NCBI GenBank assembly: GCA_050288085.1 | Contig: JBNKDD010000077.1 | Coordinates: forward strand, 1-20,814 | Direction: 5' to 3' | From: JBNKDD01 sp050288085 | Lineage (GTDB): Bacteria > Chloroflexota > Anaerolineae > Aggregatilineales > UBA3940 | DNA: 20,814 nt | Part shown: positions 7,883 through 14,382 of the stretch, one piece after another | Layout: each line of letters starts with the position of its first letter | Position numbering within the stretch: the first letter of the stretch is position 1 | Program-made: the position numbers and the translations under genes | The notes under the pieces: model-generated | Seen by the model: the letters and a program-made list of their open reading frames with translations, nothing else | Database searches by the model: none | What the model was told of the DNA's origin: nothing

Positions 7883-9020
7883 GGTCGGCCTGCCTTTCTG
7901 CCATCAGCTTGATAAATTCGGCAAACAGGAGATCGGCGTCATGAGGGCCGGGAGCCGCTTCAGGATGGTATTGGATGCTGAGGGCGGGCAGTTTAGTATG
8001 GCGCATCCCCTCGCAGCAGCCATCGTTCAGATTGAGGTGGGTGACTTCTACATCACCGGGCAGGGTGTCAGGATCGACGGCGAAGTTGTGATTATGGGCA
8101 CTGATCTCGACTCGCCCGGAGGGCAGGTACTTGACCGGCTGGTTGCCACCGTGATGCCCAAACTTGAGGCGGTAGGTCTTGCCGCCGAAAGCCTGTCCCA
8201 ATATCTGATGGCCGAGGCAAATCCCGAAGATCGGCACTTTGCCTAACAGCGCTTCCGCTGCCTCTACCCCGTAGGTGATCACTGAGGGGTCTCCGGGGCC
8301 GTTGCTCAGGAAAACGCCGTCCGGCTGCATCGCCAGCACCTCGTCAGCGGGCGTGGTGGCCGGGACGACCGTCACCTGACAACCGTAGCTGGTCAGGCGG
8401 CGGAGGATATTGCGCTTGATTCCGAAGTCATAAGCTACTACACGAAATTGCCCGGACGCGTTTGTTTCGCCAAAAACCCAGGGGGTATCGGTGCTTTCCT
8501 CCCAGTGATAGGGATCGGTGCAAGTCACCGTCTTGACCATGTCCACCCCATCCAGGCCGGGCCACGTGCGGGCCTGTTCGACCAGTTGGGCATCGGACAG
8601 ATCAGTATCGGTGGTCAGCACGCCTTTGAGGCTGCCTACGTCGCGCAGACGGCGGGTCAGGGCGCGGGTGTCGATCTCGCTGATCCCGATGATCCCCTGC
8701 GCTTCCAGCCACTCACCCAGCGATTGCTCCGCCCGCCAGTTGGAAACACACGGGCTGAGTTCACGCACAATAAAACCGCGTAAAAAAGCGCGGTTCGATT
8801 CGTCATCTTCTAGATTAATCCCGGTGTTGCCGATCTGTGAGGCCGTCATCACGACCATCTGACCGGCATAACTGGGATCGGTCAGGATTTCCTGATATCC
8901 CGTCAGGCTGGTGTTGAAGACCACCTCCCCGACCTGGGTCCCCGGTGCGCCAAAGGCTTCACCGGGCCATACACTCCCATCTTCCAGCACCAGGCGTGCT
9001 GGCAGATAATTGTGGCTCAT
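7875..9020 (-). CDS. carA: Carbamoyl-phosphate synthase small (glutaminase) subunit
   Basis: CarA hydrolyses glutamine and channels the ammonia to CarB for carbamoyl phosphate synthesis. At 381 residues it has normal length. The N-terminal CPSase small-chain domain (GEVVFNTSLTGYQEILTDPS, residues 31-50) is followed by a class I glutamine amidotransferase domain from about residue 190. The catalytic Cys268 lies in GICLGHQ, and His352 and Glu354 lie in YHPEAAPGPHD, so the triad is complete. The ATG is preceded by a GGGGGAGA ribosome-binding site 4-5 bases away. The gene overlaps carB by eight bases. The 128-base leader upstream contains a small inverted repeat (9056-9076) but no obvious PyrR-type or arginine-operator site was recognised. 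Confidence 0.97.
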   Translation of the reverse strand: MSHNYLPARLVLEDGSVWPGEAFGAPGTQVGEVVFNTSLTGYQEILTDPSYAGQMVVMTASQIGNTGINLEDDESNRAFLRGFIVRELSPCVSNWRAEQSLGEWLEAQGIIGISEIDTRALTRRLRDVGSLKGVLTTDTDLSDAQLVEQARTWPGLDGVDMVKTVTCTDPYHWEESTDTPWVFGETNASGQFRVVAYDFGIKRNILRRLTSYGCQVTVVPATTPADEVLAMQPDGVFLSNGPGDPSVITYGVEAAEALLGKVPIFGICLGHQILGQAFGGKTYRLKFGHHGGNQPVKYLPSGRVEISAHNHNFAVDPDTLPGDVEVTHLNLNDGCCEGMRHTKLPALSIQYHPEAAPGPHDADLLFAEFIKLMAERQADHA

Positions 9021-9055
9021 GTTCTCTCCCCCTCAATTGACCCACAAAAACAGCA

Positions 9056-9076
9056 GGTTGACTGTCCCGATCAACC
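9056..9076 (-). other. Small inverted repeat in the carA leader
   Basis: The arms GGTTGA and TCAACC are six bases each and are separated by nine bases. They lie 36-56 bases upstream of the carA ATG. They could form a weak leader hairpin, or be chance; the stem is short and there is no alternative antiterminator structure that could be recognised by eye. Confidence 0.2.
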
Positions 9077-9130
9077 CGGCTGTATGACGATAAAAAACCT
9101 GGTGCGATGTTGAGTTCGATTGGTTAGCCC

Positions 9131-9150
9131 AGAGCCCTGAACAGGGCTCT
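9131..9150. repeat. Perfect short palindrome overlapping the V4R gene stop
   Basis: The sequence AGAGCCCTG-AA-CAGGGCTCT has nine-base perfect arms with a two-base centre. It overlaps the last two bases of the V4R-gene TAG stop codon. As RNA it could form a hairpin right at the end of that gene, but there is no U-tract and the loop is too tight for a standard intrinsic terminator. It may be a 3'-end stabiliser or a small dispersed palindrome. Confidence 0.55.
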
Positions 9151-9805
9151 ACTCGACCGGCACTTTCTCGATTTTGATCACGCCTCGTTTTGCACCGGAG
9201 GCGATGCATTCGGTAGGCTGCATGCGGAACTTTTTACCCTCACTGACCCAGGAAAAAGCCCCTTGCAGCACGCCGACCGCGAGATAGCATACCGGGTCTT
9301 TCTCATCTTTGCGAGTCCAACACATCGGGCAGCGCTCAATATTCCAGATGTAATGCTTATCGTCGTCCTCAATCGAGACTACCTGGTCACTGACCGTGTT
9401 GAAAAACTTCGAGAAAAACTCCAACCCGATCTTGGCTTTGGCCTCCATTGTGCCGACCTTCATCGCGACTTCGGCAGCCGTCGCCACGCTTTTGAACTGG
9501 GTCAGGCCATCCTTGAAGGACTGCTCACCGGCACGGGTGGCAAAGACCCGCGCCCCGCGCGCCCCGAAGATCTCCCAGAAAGCTTCCTGCGTTTTGGAAA
9601 CATGCTCGAAGGGGAACTCTTTCTTCATGTTGTCGGGTGGGAAATTATCGATGTACTGCTCCAATTTGGCGGCCCGGAGCAGGGCACTGACGCCCTTCTC
9701 GCCCATGATGTCATCTGCCGATGTGAGGATCACCCGGCCCCACTTATTGGGGTAGAAGAACTTTTTTTCCGTTCCGCGTTCGACTTCTTCCTTTTTATCG
9801 CTCAT
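9149..9805 (-). CDS. V4R-domain (4-vinyl reductase-like) small-molecule-binding protein
   Basis: The product is a 218-residue soluble protein. The C-terminal part has the V4R cysteine pattern: C159-P-M-C162, C173 in DPVCYLAVGVLQGAF, then C200 in PTECIASGAKRGVIKI. V4R domains are predicted sensors or carriers of hydrophobic small molecules and occur in BchJ-like proteins, in activators such as XylR/DmpR, and in TRAPP-like proteins. The N-terminal part (FYPNKWGRVILTSADDIMGE, residues 17-36) resembles the lead-in of stand-alone V4R proteins. The start at 9805 is chosen because GGGAG stands six to seven bases before it; a start seven codons upstream lacks such a site. The four cysteines probably bind zinc. 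A good promoter lies upstream (9861-9889). The ligand is unknown. Confidence 0.72.
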   Translation of the reverse strand: MSDKKEEVERGTEKKFFYPNKWGRVILTSADDIMGEKGVSALLRAAKLEQYIDNFPPDNMKKEFPFEHVSKTQEAFWEIFGARGARVFATRAGEQSFKDGLTQFKSVATAAEVAMKVGTMEAKAKIGLEFFSKFFNTVSDQVVSIEDDDKHYIWNIERCPMCWTRKDEKDPVCYLAVGVLQGAFSWVSEGKKFRMQPTECIASGAKRGVIKIEKVPVE

Positions 9806-9860
9806 GCGAATCTCCCAATGAACCATGATGGATCAGCCAGCGAGGGCGTCCTTAGTATCA

Positions 9861-9889
9861 ATCGTAGCAGATTTTGTTGAAAGTGTGAA
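9861..9889 (-). promoter_or_regulatory. Sigma-70-like promoter upstream of the V4R gene
   Basis: On the minus strand, TTCACA (9884-9889; five of six matches to TTGACA) is followed by a 17-base spacer and TACGAT (9861-9866; four of six matches to TATAAT). Transcription would start near 9854, giving a leader of about 48 bases before the ATG at 9805. This is sequence-based prediction only. Confidence 0.45.
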
Positions 9890-9902
9890 ATGGGTGGGGC
9901 TG

Positions 9903-10313
9903 TTACTGGGGAGGAATCCGCTGACGATTTCCCTCTTGATCGATAGCCCAACAGACTTCCAAACTGGCCTGATAGAAATAGGCTTCCACCCGGCTCCCAT
10001 CGGGGAAATCAACAAATATGACAACCTCTCGATGAAGCTCGTCCACGAAGTCTACGGCCAATGTATATTCGTTATCATTGGCTTCCATATAACTTTTGAG
10101 AATATGGCAATTAATCGGCCAGATAGTTGCATTTCCACCATCATTCTCTATGGCAGACAGATGACGCTCCATATCTGCCAATGCCATCTCACTGGTTGTT
10201 GGGGCATTCAGACTATCGACGGTTACCCAGAGAAAAAGCCCACAACACGACAAACAGAACACCAAAATCATTACAGCCAATACAATATTTTTCTCGCGTT
10301 GAACCTCGTCCAT
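9903..10313 (-). CDS. Small single-pass membrane protein of unknown function
   Basis: The product is 136 residues. A basic and acidic N-terminus (MDEVQREKN) leads into one transmembrane helix at about residues 9-31, rich in Val, Leu and Cys and containing a CLSCC cluster. The rest is a roughly 100-residue domain outside the membrane plane, with strand-like stretches (YTLAVDFVDE, REVVIFVDFPDGSRVEAYFY). By the positive-inside tendency and the anchor position the domain is probably extracytoplasmic, but this is uncertain. A longer reading from 10430 exists; the start at 10313 is preferred because it removes a polar, arginine-rich extension and has GGGAGAG 13 bases upstream. I do not recognise the family. 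Confidence 0.6.
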   Translation of the reverse strand: MDEVQREKNIVLAVMILVFCLSCCGLFLWVTVDSLNAPTTSEMALADMERHLSAIENDGGNATIWPINCHILKSYMEANDNEYTLAVDFVDELHREVVIFVDFPDGSRVEAYFYQASLEVCWAIDQEGNRQRIPPQ

Positions 10314-10358
10314 TGGATGTCTTGACTCTCCCAGTGGCCCAGTGTCAAAGTGAACACA

Positions 10359-10409
10359 GTATAGACGACGCTCACCAGCCCTGCTATCCGTCTTGTATAA
10401 ACGACACTC
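10359..10409. repeat. Pair of imperfect 15-base direct repeats upstream of the small membrane protein gene
   Basis: GTATAGACGACGCTC at 10359-10373 and GTATAAACGACACTC at 10395-10409 match at 13 of 15 positions and begin 36 bases apart. They lie 46-96 bases upstream of the ATG at 10313. Two spaced copies ahead of a gene could be operator half-sites, or each could contain a -10-like element on the minus strand (TATACT and TATACA). No regulator is identified. Confidence 0.35.
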
Positions 10410-10435
10410 CCGCGCCGACTTGGTCAGCACGGGAG
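10407..10435 (-). terminator. Weak hairpin downstream of the DUF6326-like gene
   Basis: The arms CTCCCG and CGGGAG can pair around a 17-base loop 35-63 bases after the stop of the DUF6326-like gene. On the minus strand the stem is followed by TGTCGTTT, which is only weakly U-rich. It may be a poor intrinsic terminator; the short stem and long loop make this uncertain. Confidence 0.25.
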
Positions 10436-10469
10436 GTCAATTGAGGGAGGGTAGGTAGTAATTTGTGAT

Positions 10470-10871
10470 TTATTCAGGCTTAGGCCACTTGATGGCAAAC
10501 CAGATAATGATCAGCATGCAGATGGTTTGTACCGCTGCAAAAAAGATATAGTGCGGATAAGCCGATCCGCCACCGATAATAAAGGCAATCGTGATCACGC
10601 TGGCGATGACATTTACCCAACGATTGAGGCCGTACTTCAAGACCCGCGACAGGACAATCATCACCATCGGGATTTCCAATATGATGGCAAATACCAGTAA
10701 TAAGCCCTCGGTGATTTGAACATCCATCTCGCCATTGATGATTTCCGCCAGCGACCCCGGTGCCATGAATGACAGGATATCGGCAAAAATCATGTTCACC
10801 ATGACGACGGTCCACAAGCTCGAAAAGAGAACTTTCCGATCAATTCCGGCGACCTTTTGATTGGTTACCAT
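10470..10871 (-). CDS. DUF6326-like small integral membrane protein
   Basis: The product is 133 residues with four predicted transmembrane helices (about residues 14-33, 54-76, 84-101 and 107-127). The N-terminal pattern, with KVLFSSLWTVVMVNMIFADI at residues 13-32 followed by LSFMAPG, resembles the DUF6326 family of small four-helix proteins, whose function is unknown. The start at 10871 has a GGGGAAA ribosome-binding site about nine bases upstream; a longer reading to 10913 would lose this and add a polar leader. It lies on the minus strand between two other membrane-protein genes, with gaps of about 150 bases on each side, so it may be transcribed alone. The family call is from recall of the pattern and is moderate. 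Confidence 0.6.
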   Translation of the reverse strand: MVTNQKVAGIDRKVLFSSLWTVVMVNMIFADILSFMAPGSLAEIINGEMDVQITEGLLLVFAIILEIPMVMIVLSRVLKYGLNRWVNVIASVITIAFIIGGGSAYPHYIFFAAVQTICMLIIIWFAIKWPKPE

Positions 10872-11019
10872 TAAATTATTTCCCCTTTGTCTGGTTAGTG
10901 TGATAAGTTCCATCGAATAAATAACATCTCATATACTTAACGCAAAAGGGCCGGATTTTATTTGGTTGGGTTTGGGGATTCGATACGGAGAATGTTACGG
11001 AGCGAGGTTGCCGTAAGGG

Positions 11020-11562
11020 TCAAAAATGGATGGTAGGGTTATCCCGTTGAAACAGCCGGACGATTCGTGGCCGCGTAAAATACCACATGTTAATGCCGAT
11101 CATGACAAAAGAGAAAACCATCCGAGACCACATGAAGTTCAGGTTTCTGGTCAGTAATCCCGACTCCACCATGTACTCAGTCGCGGCGGCTAAAGAAGCA
11201 TGGTATGCAAGGCCCAGAACAGCCAGCACATTTTGGATCACAATGAGCACCAACAGCCCCATTCGCCCGGTGTCTTTCAGCCTCCCGGTAAAAAATACAG
11301 CAGCTGCTATCAGAATGTTGAAGATAGGCCCAAAAGATAAACCGAAGGGCCAGCAGAAATACCCGGCGAATGCATTCCAGGGTGAATACCAGACCTGCAG
11401 CCCCATCACTGCTGGGGCTAAGGGAAAGAGATAAACAGCATTCAAAATAAGCGGAAATACTGCCAACAGGATCAAATCAACGAATAGGATCAACTCCAGG
11501 TCAAGAGGCAGGTCAATTGGGGCTGGCACTTCATCGGGATCGGTTTGCATTTCCTGGTTCAT
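11020..11562 (-). CDS. Multi-pass membrane protein of unknown function
   Basis: The product is 180 residues with about four hydrophobic segments (residues 22-48, 64-91, 100-120 and 144-162) behind an acidic, proline-rich N-terminal tail of about 20 residues (MNQEMQTDPDEVPAPID). Aromatic and Gly-rich loop residues (YSPWNAFAGYFCWPFGLSFG, 59-78) sit between the first and second helices. The tail FTRPRIVRLFQ is basic, as expected for a cytoplasmic end. AAGGGG lies about 12 bases before the ATG. No catalytic or transport signature was recognised. The preceding DUF6326-like gene has similar topology, but the sequences are not obviously related. Confidence 0.65.
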   Translation of the reverse strand: MNQEMQTDPDEVPAPIDLPLDLELILFVDLILLAVFPLILNAVYLFPLAPAVMGLQVWYSPWNAFAGYFCWPFGLSFGPIFNILIAAAVFFTGRLKDTGRMGLLVLIVIQNVLAVLGLAYHASLAAATEYMVESGLLTRNLNFMWSRMVFSFVMIGINMWYFTRPRIVRLFQRDNPTIHF

Positions 11563-11770
11563 TTTTTAATTTGCCCCTTCAGCACTGGTACATCTCTATG
11601 CGAAGAATAGCAAATTCCGATATCTCATTCCAATGATCACCGGACAAACAAACAGGATTGAATTTGGTTGGATGTGGGAATTTTTGTGGGACTATCAGGT
11701 GCTTTGGGAAAGTGTGTAGTGTACGGGTGTTTCCAAATTCCCCAGAGCACGGGCGGAAAATCGCCTCGAA

Positions 11771-12583
11771 TCAGCTTTGTATCAAACCGATGCCACTACA
11801 GGTATGACAGTCATCAATAGTAATGCTATTGCCAAGAAGACCTTGCTGTACTCTTTGCGCGAGTCCTGTGCCCGAACATGTTGGGCATAAAACCGCATCA
11901 GGATGTTCTTCCAGATATTCTACTGCATGCTTCACCTTCACATAAAGCGTAGGAAATGGCAGTTGTCCTACCATCTCGGCACTAATTAGTTCCAATGCAT
12001 GTCGCTGTTGGCTTGATAAGTCATATTTGTCTAGCATATCATCGGGGTTGGTCAAGAACATGTGAATGGAATCAGGGGCCAGGAGTCTAAGTATTACTTT
12101 TGCCAGTTCATCAACATCTTCAGTTTTAGGGCCAATACAAAAATGTGAATCGAAGAAACCACTGAAGAAACCACCGAAGAAAGCAGAATTACTTAAATTT
12201 ATTTTTGGCAACGGCGTTATTATGGGAGGAGGCTTTACATGTGACAGATCTATATCTTTAACATCATGCCTAAGACCTGTTGAACGATCCTTTACTGTGA
12301 AATTCAATAGCATCTTTTTATCAACAGCCAGTTTTATGTTGACAATTGGTTTAGACTTACCCCGGCTCGATAAACCATCAAACATAAATCTTGCTAGAGT
12401 AAGATTGTCCGATGCTATAGCATTTTCGCCGTAGACAATATGAATCTCCATCTGGTTCTGCTGCTTGTCCCTGGGAAGAAGTGGGATATTTGCACGGGTT
12501 GGAAGCTGGGCATTCCTTCCCAGGAGAGGTAAAACAAGCCCACCAATAATCTCAATACTGATCGCTGACCTTAACACCGGCAT
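11771..12583 (-). CDS. Hsp70 substrate-binding-domain protein with two DnaJ-type zinc motifs, no ATPase
   Basis: Residues 7 to about 113 align well with the DnaK substrate-binding beta-domain: ISIEIIGGLVLPLL and RNAQLPTRA match LGIETMGGVMTTLI and KNTTIPTKH of E. coli DnaK, then MEIHIVYGENAIASDNLTLA and RFMFDG match IHVLQGERKRAADNKSLG and FNLDG, and LLNFTVKDRSTG matches ILHVSAKDKNSG. The nucleotide-binding domain (normally about 380 residues before this) is absent. A Pro-rich linker and a Phe/Gly patch (FFGGFFSGFF, 135-144) follow, then a helical region, then CPTCSGTG (233-240) and CHTCSGIG (259-266). These are two exact CxxCxGxG motifs of the DnaJ zinc-finger type, enough for one four-Cys zinc site. 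The start at 12583 is preferred over 12625 because GGAGGG precedes it by ten bases and it avoids overlap with the upstream gene. It probably binds unfolded peptides without ATP; this is inference. Confidence 0.75.
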   Translation of the reverse strand: MPVLRSAISIEIIGGLVLPLLGRNAQLPTRANIPLLPRDKQQNQMEIHIVYGENAIASDNLTLARFMFDGLSSRGKSKPIVNIKLAVDKKMLLNFTVKDRSTGLRHDVKDIDLSHVKPPPIITPLPKINLSNSAFFGGFFSGFFDSHFCIGPKTEDVDELAKVILRLLAPDSIHMFLTNPDDMLDKYDLSSQQRHALELISAEMVGQLPFPTLYVKVKHAVEYLEEHPDAVLCPTCSGTGLAQRVQQGLLGNSITIDDCHTCSGIGLIQS

Positions 12584-12611
12584 TGGTATTTTTCCCTCCA
12601 TAAAAAGCCAG

Positions 12612-13499
12612 TTAACTGCGGTCAAAAGACATTACTGGTCTATTCTTCTCCTGCTGCGCCGATGGCTCCAACCCTGCCTTGAACCATCCTGGAAACACCT
12701 TCCGGGTGTACTTAAGAACCAGCAGCAGCGTTCGCCAGAAAGCGACCGCCGCCATACCATGCGCAAACACCGCAAACACGGGCGGCAGTTCCAGGGTGTA
12801 ATATGTCCAGCATAGACGGGTTGTCCCCCACAATTCAAGGAAATAGCCCAACCCGGCCCCGGCTAAGAAGGTCAGCACGGCCACGCGATAATCGGTCGGG
12901 GAGATGATCATCAGCACACACGCCAGGATGGCGGTGATCGTCTGGGATTTATCGTATGTCCACCAGATGAAACTGAGCATCAAGACCATAAAGGCCGGGA
13001 AGATGATCCAGTAGATCGCCTTGAACCACGTCTCATCAACCCGCTCTGGGATGACTTTGTTTGTCAATCGTACCAGCCGATCGATGGTCAGGGCGGCTAT
13101 CGGCCAGGCCGGGATGATCCACAAGGGCGGGCGTTCGAGGGTGTAGTAAGTCCACAGTTCGGTCTGAGTCCCCCAGCTTTCAATCGCCAGCCCGCCGCCC
13201 AAACCAACCAGGATCATCGGCATATCGGCGCGGAAGTCGGCCCCGGCCATCAGCATCAGGGTCATGAAGGCCCACAGGCCCAGCAGCAGCCAATCGGTGT
13301 AGCGCCACCATTCGCCCTGCCAATCGACCTGAGCGAGGTATTCCTCGGCTAAGGGCCACCAGATATAGAGGATCAACCCGACGGTTAAGACAAATGCCCC
13401 CAACAAAGTGTATGAGGCGCGTGTCCAGCCCAGCAGGCGGGCGAGTTTGTGAAAGACCGTTTTACGATTACCGGATGGCTGTGTTGTGGTTGATGACAT
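12612..13499 (-). CDS. Internally duplicated multi-pass membrane protein, unknown function
   Basis: The product is 295 residues with about seven hydrophobic segments. It holds two copies of one unit about 114 residues apart: IESWGTQTELWTYYTLERPP (residues 107-126) and LELWGTTRLCWTYYTLELPP (221-240). The similarity extends from D-[FY]-R before each motif to KV-[IF]-P after it (roughly 88-151 and 203-270). The strictly kept WGT, WTYYTLE and PP suggest a binding or active site formed by both halves. I do not recognise the family. A distant likeness to carotenoid-biosynthesis-type membrane proteins was considered but not supported. Its stop is 28 bases before the start of the Hsp70-like gene, so the two are probably co-transcribed. 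No strong ribosome-binding site is seen before the ATG at 13499. Confidence 0.72.
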   Translation of the reverse strand: MSSTTTQPSGNRKTVFHKLARLLGWTRASYTLLGAFVLTVGLILYIWWPLAEEYLAQVDWQGEWWRYTDWLLLGLWAFMTLMLMAGADFRADMPMILVGLGGGLAIESWGTQTELWTYYTLERPPLWIIPAWPIAALTIDRLVRLTNKVIPERVDETWFKAIYWIIFPAFMVLMLSFIWWTYDKSQTITAILACVLMIISPTDYRVAVLTFLAGAGLGYFLELWGTTRLCWTYYTLELPPVFAVFAHGMAAVAFWRTLLLVLKYTRKVFPGWFKAGLEPSAQQEKNRPVMSFDRS

Positions 13500-13564
13500 G
13501 CGACCATTGTAGCCGAATCACCGGAGTTGTCCAGTTTGCACCCTACTCGATATGACCCCCTGCC

Positions 13565-13630
13565 ACCGCTAAAGCGGTGTCTGCCCCCCTTGCAAGGGGG
13601 GCGAATCCGAGCGAGACGCCTGTTAAGGCG
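13565..13630. repeat. Cluster of three consecutive perfect palindromes
   Basis: Three hairpin-forming sequences follow each other: ACCGC-TAAA-GCGGT (13565-13578), the perfect 20-base palindrome GCCCCCCTTGCAAGGGGGGC (13583-13602), and CGCCT-GTTA-AGGCG (13617-13630). Outside them, related C-rich and G-rich strings (ATGACCCCCTGCC near 13552 and GGATGGGGGGTAAT near 13637) form an imperfect outer inverted repeat. A further pair, CGTACA and TGTACG, brackets a C-rich stretch just to the right (13668-13691). The block fills the gap between the ends of two minus-strand genes (the STAS gene stops at 13737; the membrane protein starts at 13499). No protein is encoded. It resembles a miniature mobile or dispersed palindromic element; no target-site duplication was found. 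Confidence 0.6.
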
Positions 13631-13736
13631 AGCGAGGATGGGGGGTAATAAAAATCCCTTACTTTTTCGTACAATCCCCCCTCACCTGTACGCTCGACGA
13701 GCAATCTTCATTGCCGTGTTGAACGGGGTGAGGTCA

Positions 13737-14222
13737 TCACGGAGCCGCGTCGATGGCATCCTCGATAGTCGGGAAGATGTTGATGATCGCGTCAAAACCT
13801 ATGCTCTGTAGGGCGCGGTAAACCCGCTCGTTGGGGGCCGCCAGGCAGAGATGCTCACAGGTTTCGCCCTCATCAATCGCGTTGCGGAGTTCTCCCATCA
13901 GCGCGTGGGCATCCAGGTCATCAAACGGTTGGCCGGTCATCATACAACCAACCATGAAAATACCCAGCAGCCCGACACTGCTAACCGACTCAACACCGCT
14001 CATGTCGATCAGCAGGCGGCAGGCCCCTTCGCAGATCTCACACCGGCAGGCATCCAGCAGATCAACATAGCCGGTTCCATCGAGATTACCATAGGGATGC
14101 AAAACCGTAATGGGATTGGAAATCCGTGCTTCAGGGGGAACAATGATATCTACATTGGCCCGTTCTGCTAACCAGGTAGGCCGAATGCACCCCACATCAA
14201 TGGAGGAAATTTCAATATCCAT
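13737..14222 (-). CDS. STAS-domain (anti-sigma factor antagonist-like) protein with a cysteine cluster
   Basis: The product is 161 residues. Residues 37 to about 157 have the STAS fold pattern: a first strand (ITVLHPYGNLDG), then LLIDMSGVESVSSVGL at 70-85, corresponding to the DLSxVxFxDSSGL motif of SpoIIAA/RsbV, and the C-terminal VYRALQSIGFDAIINIFPTI. Ser82 lies in the phosphorylation-loop region, but the next position is Val rather than the second Ser, so control by a RsbW/SpoIIAB-like kinase is uncertain. The segment ACRCEICEGACR places cysteines at 59, 61, 64 and 68, which is unusual for STAS and could bind metal or be redox-sensitive. AGAGGA precedes the ATG by about six bases, and a -10-like TATAAT lies at 14265-14270. 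No cognate kinase or sigma gene is in view. Confidence 0.8.
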   Translation of the reverse strand: MDIEISSIDVGCIRPTWLAERANVDIIVPPEARISNPITVLHPYGNLDGTGYVDLLDACRCEICEGACRLLIDMSGVESVSSVGLLGIFMVGCMMTGQPFDDLDAHALMGELRNAIDEGETCEHLCLAAPNERVYRALQSIGFDAIINIFPTIEDAIDAAP

Positions 14223-14264
14223 AATTCCTCTTCTAGCGTTTCGTCCTCACTTCACCTTGATACC

Positions 14265-14270
14265 ATTATA
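14265..14270 (-). promoter_or_regulatory. Possible -10 element for the STAS gene
   Basis: On the minus strand this is a perfect TATAAT, about 43 bases before the ATG at 14222. A weak TTTATG at a 17-base distance is the only -35 candidate. Together with the plus-strand element at 14346-14351 it makes the 160-base gap a divergent promoter region. Confidence 0.4.
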
Positions 14271-14345
14271 AGCCATCAGCGCAAAAGCATAAAGCCCCCT
14301 TTTGGGTGAATCGTCCCCTCTGCCGCGCGATCAGAAAGATTTGAC

Positions 14346-14351
14346 TATAAT
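14346..14351 (+). promoter_or_regulatory. Possible -10 element for the lipoprotein gene cluster
   Basis: A perfect TATAAT lies in TTGACTATAATAGG, placing the transcription start near 14358, about 25 bases before the ATG at 14383. No -35 hexamer was recognised at 16-18 bases. It is a likely start for the plus-strand lipoprotein cluster, judged by sequence only. Confidence 0.4.
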
Positions 14352-14382
14352 AGGATTCGGATTGTGTTGAAAGGTTAGAGGG

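Noticed and set aside
9021..9148. Pyrimidine or arginine regulatory element in the carA leader
   Set aside because: No PyrR-binding loop, antiterminator pair or ARG-box-like palindrome could be recognised; only a weak six-base inverted repeat is present.
9131..9150. Standard intrinsic terminator after the V4R gene
   Set aside because: The stem has a two-base centre and no U-tract follows, so it is recorded as a palindrome only.
12612..13499. Carotenoid-biosynthesis-type membrane enzyme
   Set aside because: Only general hydrophobicity and a faint motif likeness suggested it; the duplicated WGT-WTYYTLE-PP pattern does not match what I know of that family.
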